Positions 1 through 5,425 of a stretch of 5,738 nucleotides of DNA are shown here, piece by piece. The translations under genes and the position numbers were made by a program. This DNA comes from Smithellaceae bacterium (lineage in GTDB: Bacteria > Desulfobacterota > Syntrophia > Syntrophales > Smithellaceae): assembly GCA_028701435.1 (NCBI GenBank), contig JAQVQT010000125.1:1-5738 (forward strand), in the 5' to 3' direction. Numbering within the stretch: the stretch's first letter is position 1; each line of letters opens with the position of its first letter. The notes below the pieces were generated by a model. It had not been told where the DNA came from and made no database searches. It worked only from the letters and a program-made list of their open reading frames with translations.

Positions 1-252
1 GTCGGATTTTTCTTCGGGCGGTGCGGTTTGCCGGGCGGGCCGGGCGGAGTCCTCCAGGGAGAAATTCATGTCAAAGGAAAAAAGCGAGGCGCGGATTTTC
101 GCCTTTTTCGCGCCGATCCCCAAAAAGCCGTTGGATCCTTCGGAAATAATTTCGATATTCAGTTTTTCGCGCCCGACGCCGAATTCCCGGCAGGCCTTTT
201 CAATGGCAACATCAATGTTTTTTTCTTCTATATCCAGTGTCTTTTCGCTCAT
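1..252 (-). CDS. khpB: KhpB/Jag RNA-binding protein, N-terminal part (cut by window edge)
   Basis: KhpB (also called Jag or EloR) is a cytoplasmic RNA-binding protein. The full protein normally has an N-terminal Jag_N domain, a linker, then KH and R3H domains. Only the first 84 codons lie here. Residues 1-52 match Jag_N: an acidic start (MSEKTLDIEE), a helix with AIEKACREFGV, then the hallmark SEGSNGFLGIGAKKAKIR at about 37-54. Residues 66-84 are rich in Pro, Ala and charged residues and look like the start of the linker. The KH and R3H domains would lie left of position 1, so their presence is inferred. The ATG at 252 is supported by a CGGAG ribosome binding site 6 nt upstream. The gene starts 20 nt after the yidC stop, the usual yidC-jag order, so co-transcription is likely. 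The family is linked to cell-envelope and division control in Gram-positives; its role in this lineage is less clear. Confidence 0.93.
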   Translation of the reverse strand, partial: MSEKTLDIEEKNIDVAIEKACREFGVGREKLNIEIISEGSNGFLGIGAKKAKIRASLFSFDMNFSLEDSARPARQTAPPEEKSD

Positions 253-272
253 ATTGAACTCCGTAGATCCTG

Positions 273-1961
273 TCATGCCGCCAGCTTTTTATTGATGTAG
301 TATTGCTGTCCGATTTGCAAAATGTTGTTCCACAGCCAGTAGATCACCAGTCCCGACGGGAAATTCAAAAAGAAGAAGGTAAAAATCACCGGCATGAACA
401 GCATGATTTTCTGCTGCATCGGATCGCCCATGGCGGGCGTCATTTTCTGGGTGATGAACTGCGTGGCGCCCATGATGATCGGGGTGATGTAGTAGGGGTC
501 CTTTGCCGACAGATCCTGAATCCAGAAGAAAAACGGCGAGTGGCGCAGTTCGATGGAATACATCAGCGCTTTATACAGGCCGAAAAAAACGGGGATCTGG
601 ATCAGCATGGGCAGGCAGCCGGAAAAGGGATTGACCTTGTGTTCCCGGTAGAGCGCCATCGTTTCCTGGCCGATTTTGGTCTGATCATTTTTGTATTTTT
701 GCTTCAAGGCCTCGATTTTCGGCTGAAGCTTTTTCATCTCGTTCATGGATTTGTAGCTCATGTTGCCCAGCGGCCAGAAGATGATTTTGATGATCGTGGT
801 CAGGATGATGATGGCAATGCCGTAATTGAGGACAAATCCGTAGAGGAAGTTGAGAATGTAAAGAGCCGGGATGGCCAGCCACTTGAACCACCCGAAATCA
901 ATGGCGTTTTCGAGTCCGACGCCCAGACTCTTCAACAGGTCATACTGTTTGGGGCCGAGATACAGCGAGTAGGTAAAAACGCTGTTTTGCCCGCCGGGAA
1001 TGATTTCCTTGCGGCCCTTCAGGCCGACGGCGACCATGTTGGCCTCGTCGCGCGTCATGACGGCGTTGGTCAGAGACGGGTTTTCCGGGATGAACGACGC
1101 GATAAAATACTTGCTTTCAAACGCTCCCCACAGCACGTTCGGGCCTAGAACGGACTGGCCCTGGAGCTTTTTGACTTCCTGCAGTTCGACGCTGCCGCCG
1201 ACCGAGACAATGGGGCCTTCGTGTCCGTAGCTGTCATCGATTTTCAGGGGATCGACATACTGGTACCAGTTCAACTGCGGAATCTGCGTGATGGGCGTCC
1301 CGGTGAGATTGTGAACCTTGATGTCCATGCCGATGGTGTAGCCTGACGGATCAAACGAAAAAATCTTTTCGATCCTGACCTGGTGGTAGGATTTGGAAAA
1401 CACAAGCTGCTGCTTCTGTTCGGTACCGGTCAGGTCCAGTCTGGTTTGGGCGGTGTCAAAAACCTCATTTGGAGCGACGTCGGCGCCGGATTCGGGGAAG
1501 GTCACCGCCAGCGGATAGGGCATGCCTTCACGAACCTCGACCAGTTCAACAAACTCCGGAGTTTTGGGTTTGAGGGGGGCTTTTGTGCCCGTCACCAGCC
1601 CCTTGATTTTCGGCCAGATATCCTCGGTGCATTCGCGGCAATCCTGGTAGTAGCCCTTGAGCTTCAGGGATTTCAGGGCCGCGCCGCGTGTGGAGAAAAC
1701 AGCCGTATAATGAGCGGTTTCCACCGTGATGTCGCGGGAAGGCGCCTGTGGCCCAACCGCCGCTTTCAGTGCGGGCCGGGCCGAAGCCGTTGTCGCCGCC
1801 GGTGTGGAAGCCGAAGGAGCGACCGCATCCTGCTGAACCTGTCCGGTGGATGCCTGCGGCGCAGTGCCTTTTGGCGGCACGGGGGGCTTGACAAAAAAGA
1901 TTTGATAAACCAAAAGAACGGCCAGTGACAGGACGATGGCCAGAATAGTCCTTTTGTCCAT
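273..1961 (-). CDS. yidC: Membrane protein insertase YidC
   Basis: YidC inserts and folds inner-membrane proteins, alone or with SecYEG. The 562 residues are typical of the long Gram-negative form. Order: a membrane anchor at about 6-24 (ILAIVLSLAVLLVYQIFF), a Pro/Ala/Thr-rich linker at about 26-75, a periplasmic P1 domain at about 78-340, then the conserved insertase core at about 355-555. The core contains FGWF, KLQPKIEALK, VNPFSGCLPMLIQIPVFFGLY, DPYYI and FPSGLVIYW. The positive residue expected in the hydrophilic groove (Arg366 in E. coli) appears as Lys392, in TTIIKIIFWPL. The start at 1961 (MDKRTIL) is preferred over the TTG or ATG codons up to 15 nt upstream because GGGAGG lies 7 nt before it. 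The protein ends soon after the last membrane segment (INKKLAA), without the longer basic tail found in E. coli. A Cys-x-x-Cys pair at 108/111 in P1 is unusual. The gene follows yidD by 23 nt and precedes khpB by 20 nt. Confidence 0.97.
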   Translation of the reverse strand: MDKRTILAIVLSLAVLLVYQIFFVKPPVPPKGTAPQASTGQVQQDAVAPSASTPAATTASARPALKAAVGPQAPSRDITVETAHYTAVFSTRGAALKSLKLKGYYQDCRECTEDIWPKIKGLVTGTKAPLKPKTPEFVELVEVREGMPYPLAVTFPESGADVAPNEVFDTAQTRLDLTGTEQKQQLVFSKSYHQVRIEKIFSFDPSGYTIGMDIKVHNLTGTPITQIPQLNWYQYVDPLKIDDSYGHEGPIVSVGGSVELQEVKKLQGQSVLGPNVLWGAFESKYFIASFIPENPSLTNAVMTRDEANMVAVGLKGRKEIIPGGQNSVFTYSLYLGPKQYDLLKSLGVGLENAIDFGWFKWLAIPALYILNFLYGFVLNYGIAIIILTTIIKIIFWPLGNMSYKSMNEMKKLQPKIEALKQKYKNDQTKIGQETMALYREHKVNPFSGCLPMLIQIPVFFGLYKALMYSIELRHSPFFFWIQDLSAKDPYYITPIIMGATQFITQKMTPAMGDPMQQKIMLFMPVIFTFFFLNFPSGLVIYWLWNNILQIGQQYYINKKLAA

Positions 1962-1968
1962 GAACATA

Positions 1969-1974
1969 CCTCCC
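1969..1974 (-). promoter_or_regulatory. Ribosome binding site of yidC
   Basis: GGGAGG on the minus strand lies 7 nt before the ATG at 1961. It decides the yidC start: possible start codons a few codons further upstream would overlap or precede this site. Confidence 0.85.
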
Positions 1975-1984
1975 AATTTCTTGT

Positions 1985-2212
1985 TTACTTGACGGGATCG
2001 TAACCGCCGGGATGAAGGGGATGGCAGCGCAGAATTCTCTTCGCCCCCAGCCAGGCTCCTTTGGCCGGTCCGTGCAGCCTGATCGCGTCAATCGCGTATT
2101 GCGAACAGGACGGGGAAAAGCGGCAGCAGGGCGCAAAAAAGAATGGAGAAATACAGGCTTGGTACAGACGAATGAGAAAAACAAAGAAATTGACCAAGGT
2201 TTTCCTGAACAT
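1985..2212 (-). CDS. yidD: Membrane protein insertion efficiency factor YidD
   Basis: YidD is a small protein of the cytoplasmic face of the inner membrane that assists YidC-dependent insertion. The 75 residues are a normal family length. The N-terminus (MFRKTLVNFFVFLIRLYQACISPFF) is a hydrophobic to amphipathic helix of the kind that binds membranes. The family signature follows: CCRFSPSCSQYAIDAIRLHG at 29-48, then KGAWLGAKRILRCHP and GGYDPVK at the C-terminus, including the conserved cysteines. The ATG at 2212 lies only 3 nt after the rnpA stop and has no strong Shine-Dalgarno sequence at normal spacing (the nearest is GGAAAG, about 15 nt away), so translational coupling to rnpA is likely. 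Its place between rnpA and yidC is the classical arrangement. Confidence 0.95.
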   Translation of the reverse strand: MFRKTLVNFFVFLIRLYQACISPFFFAPCCRFSPSCSQYAIDAIRLHGPAKGAWLGAKRILRCHPLHPGGYDPVK

Positions 2213-2215
2213 GCT

Positions 2216-2563
2216 TTATTTGCCGTCTTTCCGTGAGAAGAGTTCGGTCAATTCCCTGGCTGTTTCCTGATAGGTGAAAGGCGGTATATTTTTTTTGACC
2301 ATGACGACGACGTCATGTCCCGCTGGAAACAAGTCTTTGTTGCGGCGGAAGAATTCCCGAAGAAGTCTTTTCATTCGGTTGCGAAAAACGGCGTTGCCCG
2401 TTTTCTTCGTGACGGTAATTCCCAGGCGTTTGGCTCCGTTCGGGTTGCCGCAGGTTATGAGAGTAAAGAATCGCGAACTTCTTCTGACCCCCTGTTCGTA
2501 AATGGTCCGATAACTGCTTTTGCTGGTCACTTTTTCCGCTCTTCGGAAAGATTGCGTTTTCAT
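2216..2563 (-). CDS. rnpA: Ribonuclease P protein component
   Basis: RnpA is the basic protein subunit that joins the catalytic RnpB RNA to form RNase P, which removes 5' leaders from tRNA precursors. The predicted protein has 115 residues, a normal length. The N-terminus (MKTQSFRRAEKVTSKSSYRTIYEQG) matches the usual start of the family. The RNA-binding block LGITVTKKTGNAVFRNRMKR, with LLREFFR directly after, lies at 47-73, and a DVVVMVK strand follows at 84-90. The start is not certain. The ATG at 2563 fits family alignments but has only an AAGGGA motif 18 nt upstream. A TTG at 2599 would add 12 residues and also lacks a ribosome binding site. The gene lies 44 nt after rpmH, and the yidD start is 3 nt beyond its stop. 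Confidence 0.95.
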   Translation of the reverse strand: MKTQSFRRAEKVTSKSSYRTIYEQGVRRSSRFFTLITCGNPNGAKRLGITVTKKTGNAVFRNRMKRLLREFFRRNKDLFPAGHDVVVMVKKNIPPFTYQETARELTELFSRKDGK

Positions 2564-2607
2564 TACTGAAGAAACCCAACATCCCTTCGAGGCATTCAAT
2601 AGCGGAA

Positions 2608-2745
2608 TTAAACGGTTAATCTCTTTCTGCCTTTGGCTCTTCTTCGGCTCAGCACCTGCCTGCCGGTTTTGGTCGCCATGCGGACCAGAAATCCGTGGGT
2701 CCTTTTTCTCTTGGTATTGGATTTATTCGTTAAATTCTTTTTCAT
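2608..2745 (-). CDS. rpmH: 50S ribosomal protein bL34
   Basis: bL34 is a small, very basic protein of the large ribosomal subunit that contacts 23S rRNA. I translated the 45 residues by hand from the minus strand. The core KRKRTHGFLVRMATKTGRQV and the C-terminus RRRAKGRKRLTV are unmistakable. The length is standard (44-46 in most bacteria). The start has AGGGG 6 nt upstream. The N-terminus reads MKKNLTNKSNT, where most bacteria have MKRTYQPS or a close variant; the Tyr-Gln-Pro element is absent. The gene is first in the rpmH-rnpA-yidD-yidC-khpB run and sits just behind the best promoter candidate of the cluster. Confidence 0.96.
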   Translation of the reverse strand: MKKNLTNKSNTKRKRTHGFLVRMATKTGRQVLSRRRAKGRKRLTV

Positions 2746-2751
2746 GTTAAA

Positions 2752-2756
2752 CCCCT
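2752..2756 (-). promoter_or_regulatory. Ribosome binding site of rpmH
   Basis: AGGGG on the minus strand, 6 nt before the rpmH ATG. It supports the start at 2745. Confidence 0.65.
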
Positions 2757-2774
2757 AGAAGTAATAGGGCATTG

Positions 2775-2803
2775 GCTAAACCACAGTCACCTTCATTTGT
2801 CAA
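2775..2803 (-). promoter_or_regulatory. Probable sigma70-type promoter of the rpmH operon
   Basis: On the minus strand a perfect -35 TTGACA (2798-2803) is followed by a 17-nt spacer and a weak -10 TTTAGC (2775-2780; 3 of 6 matches to TATAAT). A TGG directly before the -10 gives an extended -10 element, which can offset a poor hexamer. Transcription would start near 2767, leaving a leader of about 20 nt to the rpmH ATG. This is consensus matching by eye. Confidence 0.55.
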
Positions 2804-3027
2804 GGTCAAAGTGAAAATCCGAAGCTCTCCCCGGCGCGCTTTGAAGAATCTTCTTTGCTGGTCAGGGAAAAATCTGATGTCGCTGCAACCCTCGTTAGCC
2901 TGCCGCGGAAAGCGGACAACTGGCTCGCTTTCGAATGCAACATCGTGGATGACTTTTTTTGTCAAGTGTGCTACGGAGCCACGACCCGAAAAGATTCAGG
3001 CAGAGAAAAGCAGCCCCGGCGTCCACT

Positions 3028-3044
3028 GGCCGCAGGGCGCGGCC
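3028..3044 (+). other. GC-rich hairpin in the acyl-CoA dehydrogenase leader
   Basis: GGCCGC, loop AGGGC, GCGGCC forms a perfect 6-bp stem. It lies 18 nt before the Shine-Dalgarno sequence of the downstream gene. An A-rich stretch, not a T-tract, follows it, so it does not look like an intrinsic terminator. A role in mRNA stability or translation is possible but unproven. Confidence 0.4.
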
Positions 3045-3062
3045 TGAAAAAATATCAAAAAC

Positions 3063-3068
3063 AAGGAG
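3063..3068 (+). promoter_or_regulatory. Ribosome binding site of the acyl-CoA dehydrogenase gene
   Basis: AAGGAG lies 7 nt before the ATG at 3076 and 4 nt before the adjacent ATG at 3073. The 7-nt spacing favours 3076. Its presence argues against starts further upstream in the same open frame. Confidence 0.85.
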
Positions 3069-3075
3069 TGAAATG

Positions 3076-4938
3076 ATGGCATTAAATCCGTTACTTGATT
3101 CAAGAGATCAAAGATTTGTCCTGTTTGAAGTGCTGGAGGCGGACAAATTAAACCAGTATGAAGCGTTTGCTGATTTTGACCGCGACACCTATGAGGCGAC
3201 CCTGGATCTGGCCGAGCAGATTGCCGTCGAACAGGTTTATCCCGCGAACGCGGACGCCGACAAAACCGGCGCGAAATACGACCCGGCAACCAAAACCGTC
3301 AAAGTTCCCGACGGTTTTCATACGGCCATGAAGAGCTACCGGGAAGCGGGATTTTCAGGGTTAAGCAATGGCCCCGAATTCGGCGGCACGGGGATGCCCG
3401 AGACGATTTACCGCGCCGTCATGGAGTATTTCTGTTCGGCCGGCGTGGCCTTCAGCTCGTATGATACGCTGAAAGTCGGCGCCTGCAATCTGATGATCCA
3501 TCACGGCTCCGACGAGCTCAAGAAAACCTACGTCGAAAAAATGGTTGCCGGCCTTTGGGGCGGGACGATGTGCCTGACGGAACCTTCCGCCGGCTCCGAT
3601 GTCGGCGCGCTGAAAACCCGGGCGGTCAAACAGCCTGACGGCACCTACAAGATCACCGGGCAGAAGATTTTCATTACCGCCGGCGACAATAATCTCTACG
3701 AAAACATCATCCATCCCGTGCTGGCGAGAATCGATGGTGATCCTCCCGGAACCCCCGGCATTTCCATTTTCATTGTTCCTAAATTTCACGTCAATCCCGA
3801 TGGCACTTTAGGCAAGCGCAATGACGTCGTGACCACCGGCATCGAGCACAAAATGGGCATCAAAGGCTCGGCCACCTGCTCGCTTTCGTTCGGCGACAAC
3901 GATCAGTGCATCGGCTGGCTTTTGGGCCAGGAGCGTCAGGGCATGAAAATCATGTTCCAGATGATGAACGAAGCGCGCCTCGACGTTTCCCAGCAGGGCC
4001 TGGGAACGGCCAGCTCCGCGTATATGCATGCGGTGACGTACGCGAAAAACAGACTTCAGGGACAGGACCCGTCCAAAAAAGGCGATTTCACTTCCGTTCC
4101 GATTATCCGGCATCCCGACGTGAAGCGAATGCTTCTCTGGATGAAATCACAGGTGGAGGCCATGAGAATGCTGACGCTGCTGGCCGCCTACTCGGCGGAT
4201 ATGGCGCAGGTGAAGAAAGGAACGGAAGAAGGCAGGGAGGCGCAGGGGCTGCTGGATTTCCTGATTCCGCTGTGCAAGGCAGGCAACACCGACCTGGCCT
4301 GGCTCGTCACCTCCGAGGCCATGCAGGTTTACGGCGGCTACGGCTACTGTTCGGAGTATCCGGTCGAACAGTTGGCCCGCGACTGCAAGATTCTGGCGAT
4401 TTACGAAGGAACCAACGGCATTCAGTCCATGGATTTGACCATGAGAAAGCTCCTCATGAACCCGGAGATGTTCAATTTCAGGGTTTTTAAAAAGCGCATC
4501 GCGCAAACGGCCGAGAGAGCCAAAGGAATCGTTGATGAAAAATACATCGCCATCGTGAAAGCCGCGGTGGAAAGAATGGACGAAACGGTTCAGATGCTCG
4601 CCAAAATGCGGGATGACCGGAAGATCGTCGACATTCTGGCGATGGCCCAGCCGCTGCAGCAGGCCATGCGGATGGTTGCCCATGCCTGGATGCACCTGTG
4701 GTCCATGACCGTGGCCATTCCCAAACTCAAAGCGCTTGCGGGCGATCTCGCACTGGAAGCCGTTGTGAAAGACAATGCCGAAGCGGCCTTCTACTGTGGG
4801 AAAATCCTTTCGGATCAGTTCTACATCGGGACGGAGTTAAAGCACCTTCATGGCTATCTGGACTACATCACGACAGGAGAACCGGCCATCGTCAACGGCT
4901 GTTCGGAAGAGATCTTTACCGGGGCGCTGCCCCAGTAG
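3076..4938 (+). CDS. Acyl-CoA dehydrogenase, long DmdC-like form
   Basis: FAD-dependent enzyme that oxidises an acyl-CoA to the trans-2-enoyl-CoA and normally passes electrons to electron-transfer flavoprotein in the cytoplasm. At 620 residues it belongs to the long class (about 580-620) that includes DmdC (3-methylmercaptopropionyl-CoA dehydrogenase), not the classical 380-residue enzymes. Order: N-terminal extension about 1-38; helical N-domain about 40-158 with GLSNGPEFGGTG; beta middle domain about 162-275 with MCLTEPSAGSDVGALKT and GQKIFITAGD; helical C-domain about 285-455 with QVYGGYGY and AIYEGTNGIQ; extra helical C-terminal domain about 465-600. Glu444 in YEGT is the expected catalytic base. 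The substrate cannot be read from sequence; beta-oxidation of fatty or aromatic-derived acyl-CoA is as likely as methylmercaptopropionyl-CoA. ATG codons at 3073 and 3076 are adjacent; 3076 has better spacing to AAGGAG. It appears to be a single-gene unit, ending 47 nt before a strong terminator. Confidence 0.93.
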   Translation: MALNPLLDSRDQRFVLFEVLEADKLNQYEAFADFDRDTYEATLDLAEQIAVEQVYPANADADKTGAKYDPATKTVKVPDGFHTAMKSYREAGFSGLSNGPEFGGTGMPETIYRAVMEYFCSAGVAFSSYDTLKVGACNLMIHHGSDELKKTYVEKMVAGLWGGTMCLTEPSAGSDVGALKTRAVKQPDGTYKITGQKIFITAGDNNLYENIIHPVLARIDGDPPGTPGISIFIVPKFHVNPDGTLGKRNDVVTTGIEHKMGIKGSATCSLSFGDNDQCIGWLLGQERQGMKIMFQMMNEARLDVSQQGLGTASSAYMHAVTYAKNRLQGQDPSKKGDFTSVPIIRHPDVKRMLLWMKSQVEAMRMLTLLAAYSADMAQVKKGTEEGREAQGLLDFLIPLCKAGNTDLAWLVTSEAMQVYGGYGYCSEYPVEQLARDCKILAIYEGTNGIQSMDLTMRKLLMNPEMFNFRVFKKRIAQTAERAKGIVDEKYIAIVKAAVERMDETVQMLAKMRDDRKIVDILAMAQPLQQAMRMVAHAWMHLWSMTVAIPKLKALAGDLALEAVVKDNAEAAFYCGKILSDQFYIGTELKHLHGYLDYITTGEPAIVNGCSEEIFTGALPQ

Positions 4939-4985
4939 ACCGGCGGCGGTCCCAACGCAAGGCTGGTGTGGTTCCCGGTGCATGG

Positions 4986-5026
4986 AAAATGCCCCTGAAC
5001 GCGGATGCGCCGAGGGGCATTTTTTT
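4986..5026 (+). terminator. Intrinsic terminator after the acyl-CoA dehydrogenase gene
   Basis: AAAATGCCCCT (4986-4996) pairs perfectly with AGGGGCATTTT (5013-5023), an 11-bp stem with a 16-nt loop that may fold further (CGCG with CGC pairing). A run of seven T follows the stem core at 5020-5026. It should stop transcription from the dehydrogenase gene before the rRNA operon. The A-run on the left side is only four long, so activity in the reverse direction would be weaker. Confidence 0.9.
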
Positions 5027-5117
5027 AAGGATCGGCCGAAGAGTCGGGCCGTAAATACCTGTAAATATGAAGCTAATAAGGCATTGAAAAATAATCGGAA
5101 AATAATGCAATTTCTTC

Positions 5118-5146
5118 TTGACAGTTTTGTTCATAGGGAGTAGAAG
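5118..5146 (+). promoter_or_regulatory. Candidate rRNA promoter P1
   Basis: A perfect -35 TTGACA (5118-5123), a 17-nt spacer and -10 TAGAAG (5141-5146; 4 of 6 matches). The 40 nt upstream are rich in A and T (repeated GAAAAATAAT/GGAAAATAAT), as in UP elements that strengthen rRNA promoters. The start would be near 5153, about 270 nt before the 16S gene. A palindrome overlaps the -10. Confidence 0.6.
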
Positions 5147-5271
5147 TCCACTTCTGTTCGTCAGAGATGTGCTTGAAGGTTAGTTGATCTTTTCAACATG
5201 TTTACCGATGGTATCAATCTTCGTTGTCGGATGATTCCTGTTTCCTGACAGAACAAAATTGAAATTTAAGC

Positions 5272-5300
5272 TTGACAGGAAAATCAAATTGATTTATGTG
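5272..5300 (+). promoter_or_regulatory. Candidate rRNA promoter P2
   Basis: A perfect -35 TTGACA (5272-5277), a 17-nt spacer and a weak -10 TATGTG (5295-5300; 3 of 6 matches). Tandem P1/P2 promoters are common for rRNA operons. The start would be near 5307, just before the boxA-like element. The 15-bp palindrome at 5281-5295 fills most of the spacer. Confidence 0.5.
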
Positions 5301-5320
5301 TCACAGCTCGTTTCAAGAAG

Positions 5321-5338
5321 GCTCTTTGGAAATTGAAT
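5321..5338 (+). promoter_or_regulatory. boxA-like rRNA antitermination element
   Basis: GCTCTTTGGAAATTGAAT resembles the boxA core of rRNA leaders (TGCTCTTTAACA in E. coli; GCTCTTTGAAAACT in many others). boxA RNA is bound by NusB-NusE to make RNA polymerase resistant to termination in the untranslated rRNA operon. Its position, about 90 nt before 16S and after both candidate promoters, fits. Confidence 0.7.
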
Positions 5339-5395
5339 AGTGGGAAAAGAAATTTGTGGGTCCTATTAATTTATTGAAGTATCAAGCGAGTTCAT

Positions 5396-5415
5396 AAGGA
5401 AGATTTATCTTCCTT
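5396..5415 (+). other. Hairpin directly before the 16S 5' end
   Basis: AAGGAAGA, loop TTTA, TCTTCCTT forms a perfect 8-bp stem ending 10 nt before the estimated mature 16S start. Only two T follow in a row beyond the stem, so it is not a typical terminator. It could guide 5' maturation of 16S rRNA or keep the leader from mispairing; this is inference. Confidence 0.55.
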
Positions 5416-5425
5416 TACAGGATTA

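Larger units (their letters stand above)
2746..3072. other. Divergent intergenic region between rpmH and the acyl-CoA dehydrogenase gene
   Basis: About 330 nt with no gene I can support. It holds the candidate rpmH promoter (2775-2803), a second minus-strand TTGACA at 2960-2965 without a convincing -10, a short palindrome GAAGA-A-TCTTC at 2843-2853, and a GC-rich hairpin at 3028-3044. Open frames of about 70-90 codons cross it on both strands, but they have no good ribosome binding site or recognisable protein pattern. I found no clear plus-strand promoter for the dehydrogenase gene. Confidence 0.6.
5027..5425 (+). other. rRNA operon promoter and leader region
   Basis: About 400 nt without a gene. 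It is clearly more AT-rich than its surroundings. In order it holds paired GTAAATA repeats (5051-5067), an A-rich stretch (5081-5117), candidate promoter P1 (5118-5146), candidate promoter P2 (5272-5300), a boxA-like element (5321-5338) and a hairpin directly before the 16S gene (5396-5415). Confidence 0.75.

Noticed and set aside
303..1148. Long plus-strand open frame of 281 codons
   Set aside because: It is antisense to yidC, whose protein is unmistakable, and its translation has no recognisable pattern. It is a shadow of the coding strand.
1546..2184. Minus-strand open frame of 212 codons across yidD and yidC
   Set aside because: It is a shifted frame of two certain genes with no family resemblance.
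2843..2853. Short palindrome GAAGA-A-TCTTC as an operator
   Set aside because: It is only 5 bp per arm, lies about 40 bp upstream of the candidate -35, and could easily arise by chance.
2944..2952. Possible DnaA box (TCATCCACG on the minus strand)
   Set aside because: It has two mismatches to TTATCCACA, stands alone, and there is no AT-rich unwinding region or dnaA gene in the window.
2747..2965. Minus-strand open frame of 72 codons just before rpmH
   Set aside because: It begins with a TTG that is part of TTGACA, has no ribosome binding site, spans the rpmH promoter and shows no recognisable protein pattern.
2937..2965. Second minus-strand promoter with TTGACA at 2960-2965
   Set aside because: The hexamer is perfect, but at 16-18 nt spacing no -10 matches more than about two or three positions. 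Kept only as a note in the intergenic entry.
2959..3072. In-frame upstream extension of the acyl-CoA dehydrogenase (38 codons)
   Set aside because: AAGGAG at 3063-3068 clearly serves the ATG at 3073/3076. The extension is Arg/Lys/Pro-rich, matches no part of the family, and includes the leader hairpin.
2772..3076. Plus-strand open frames of 73-91 codons between rpmH and the dehydrogenase
   Set aside because: They overlap the promoter region, lack ribosome binding sites and have compositions typical of non-coding frames.
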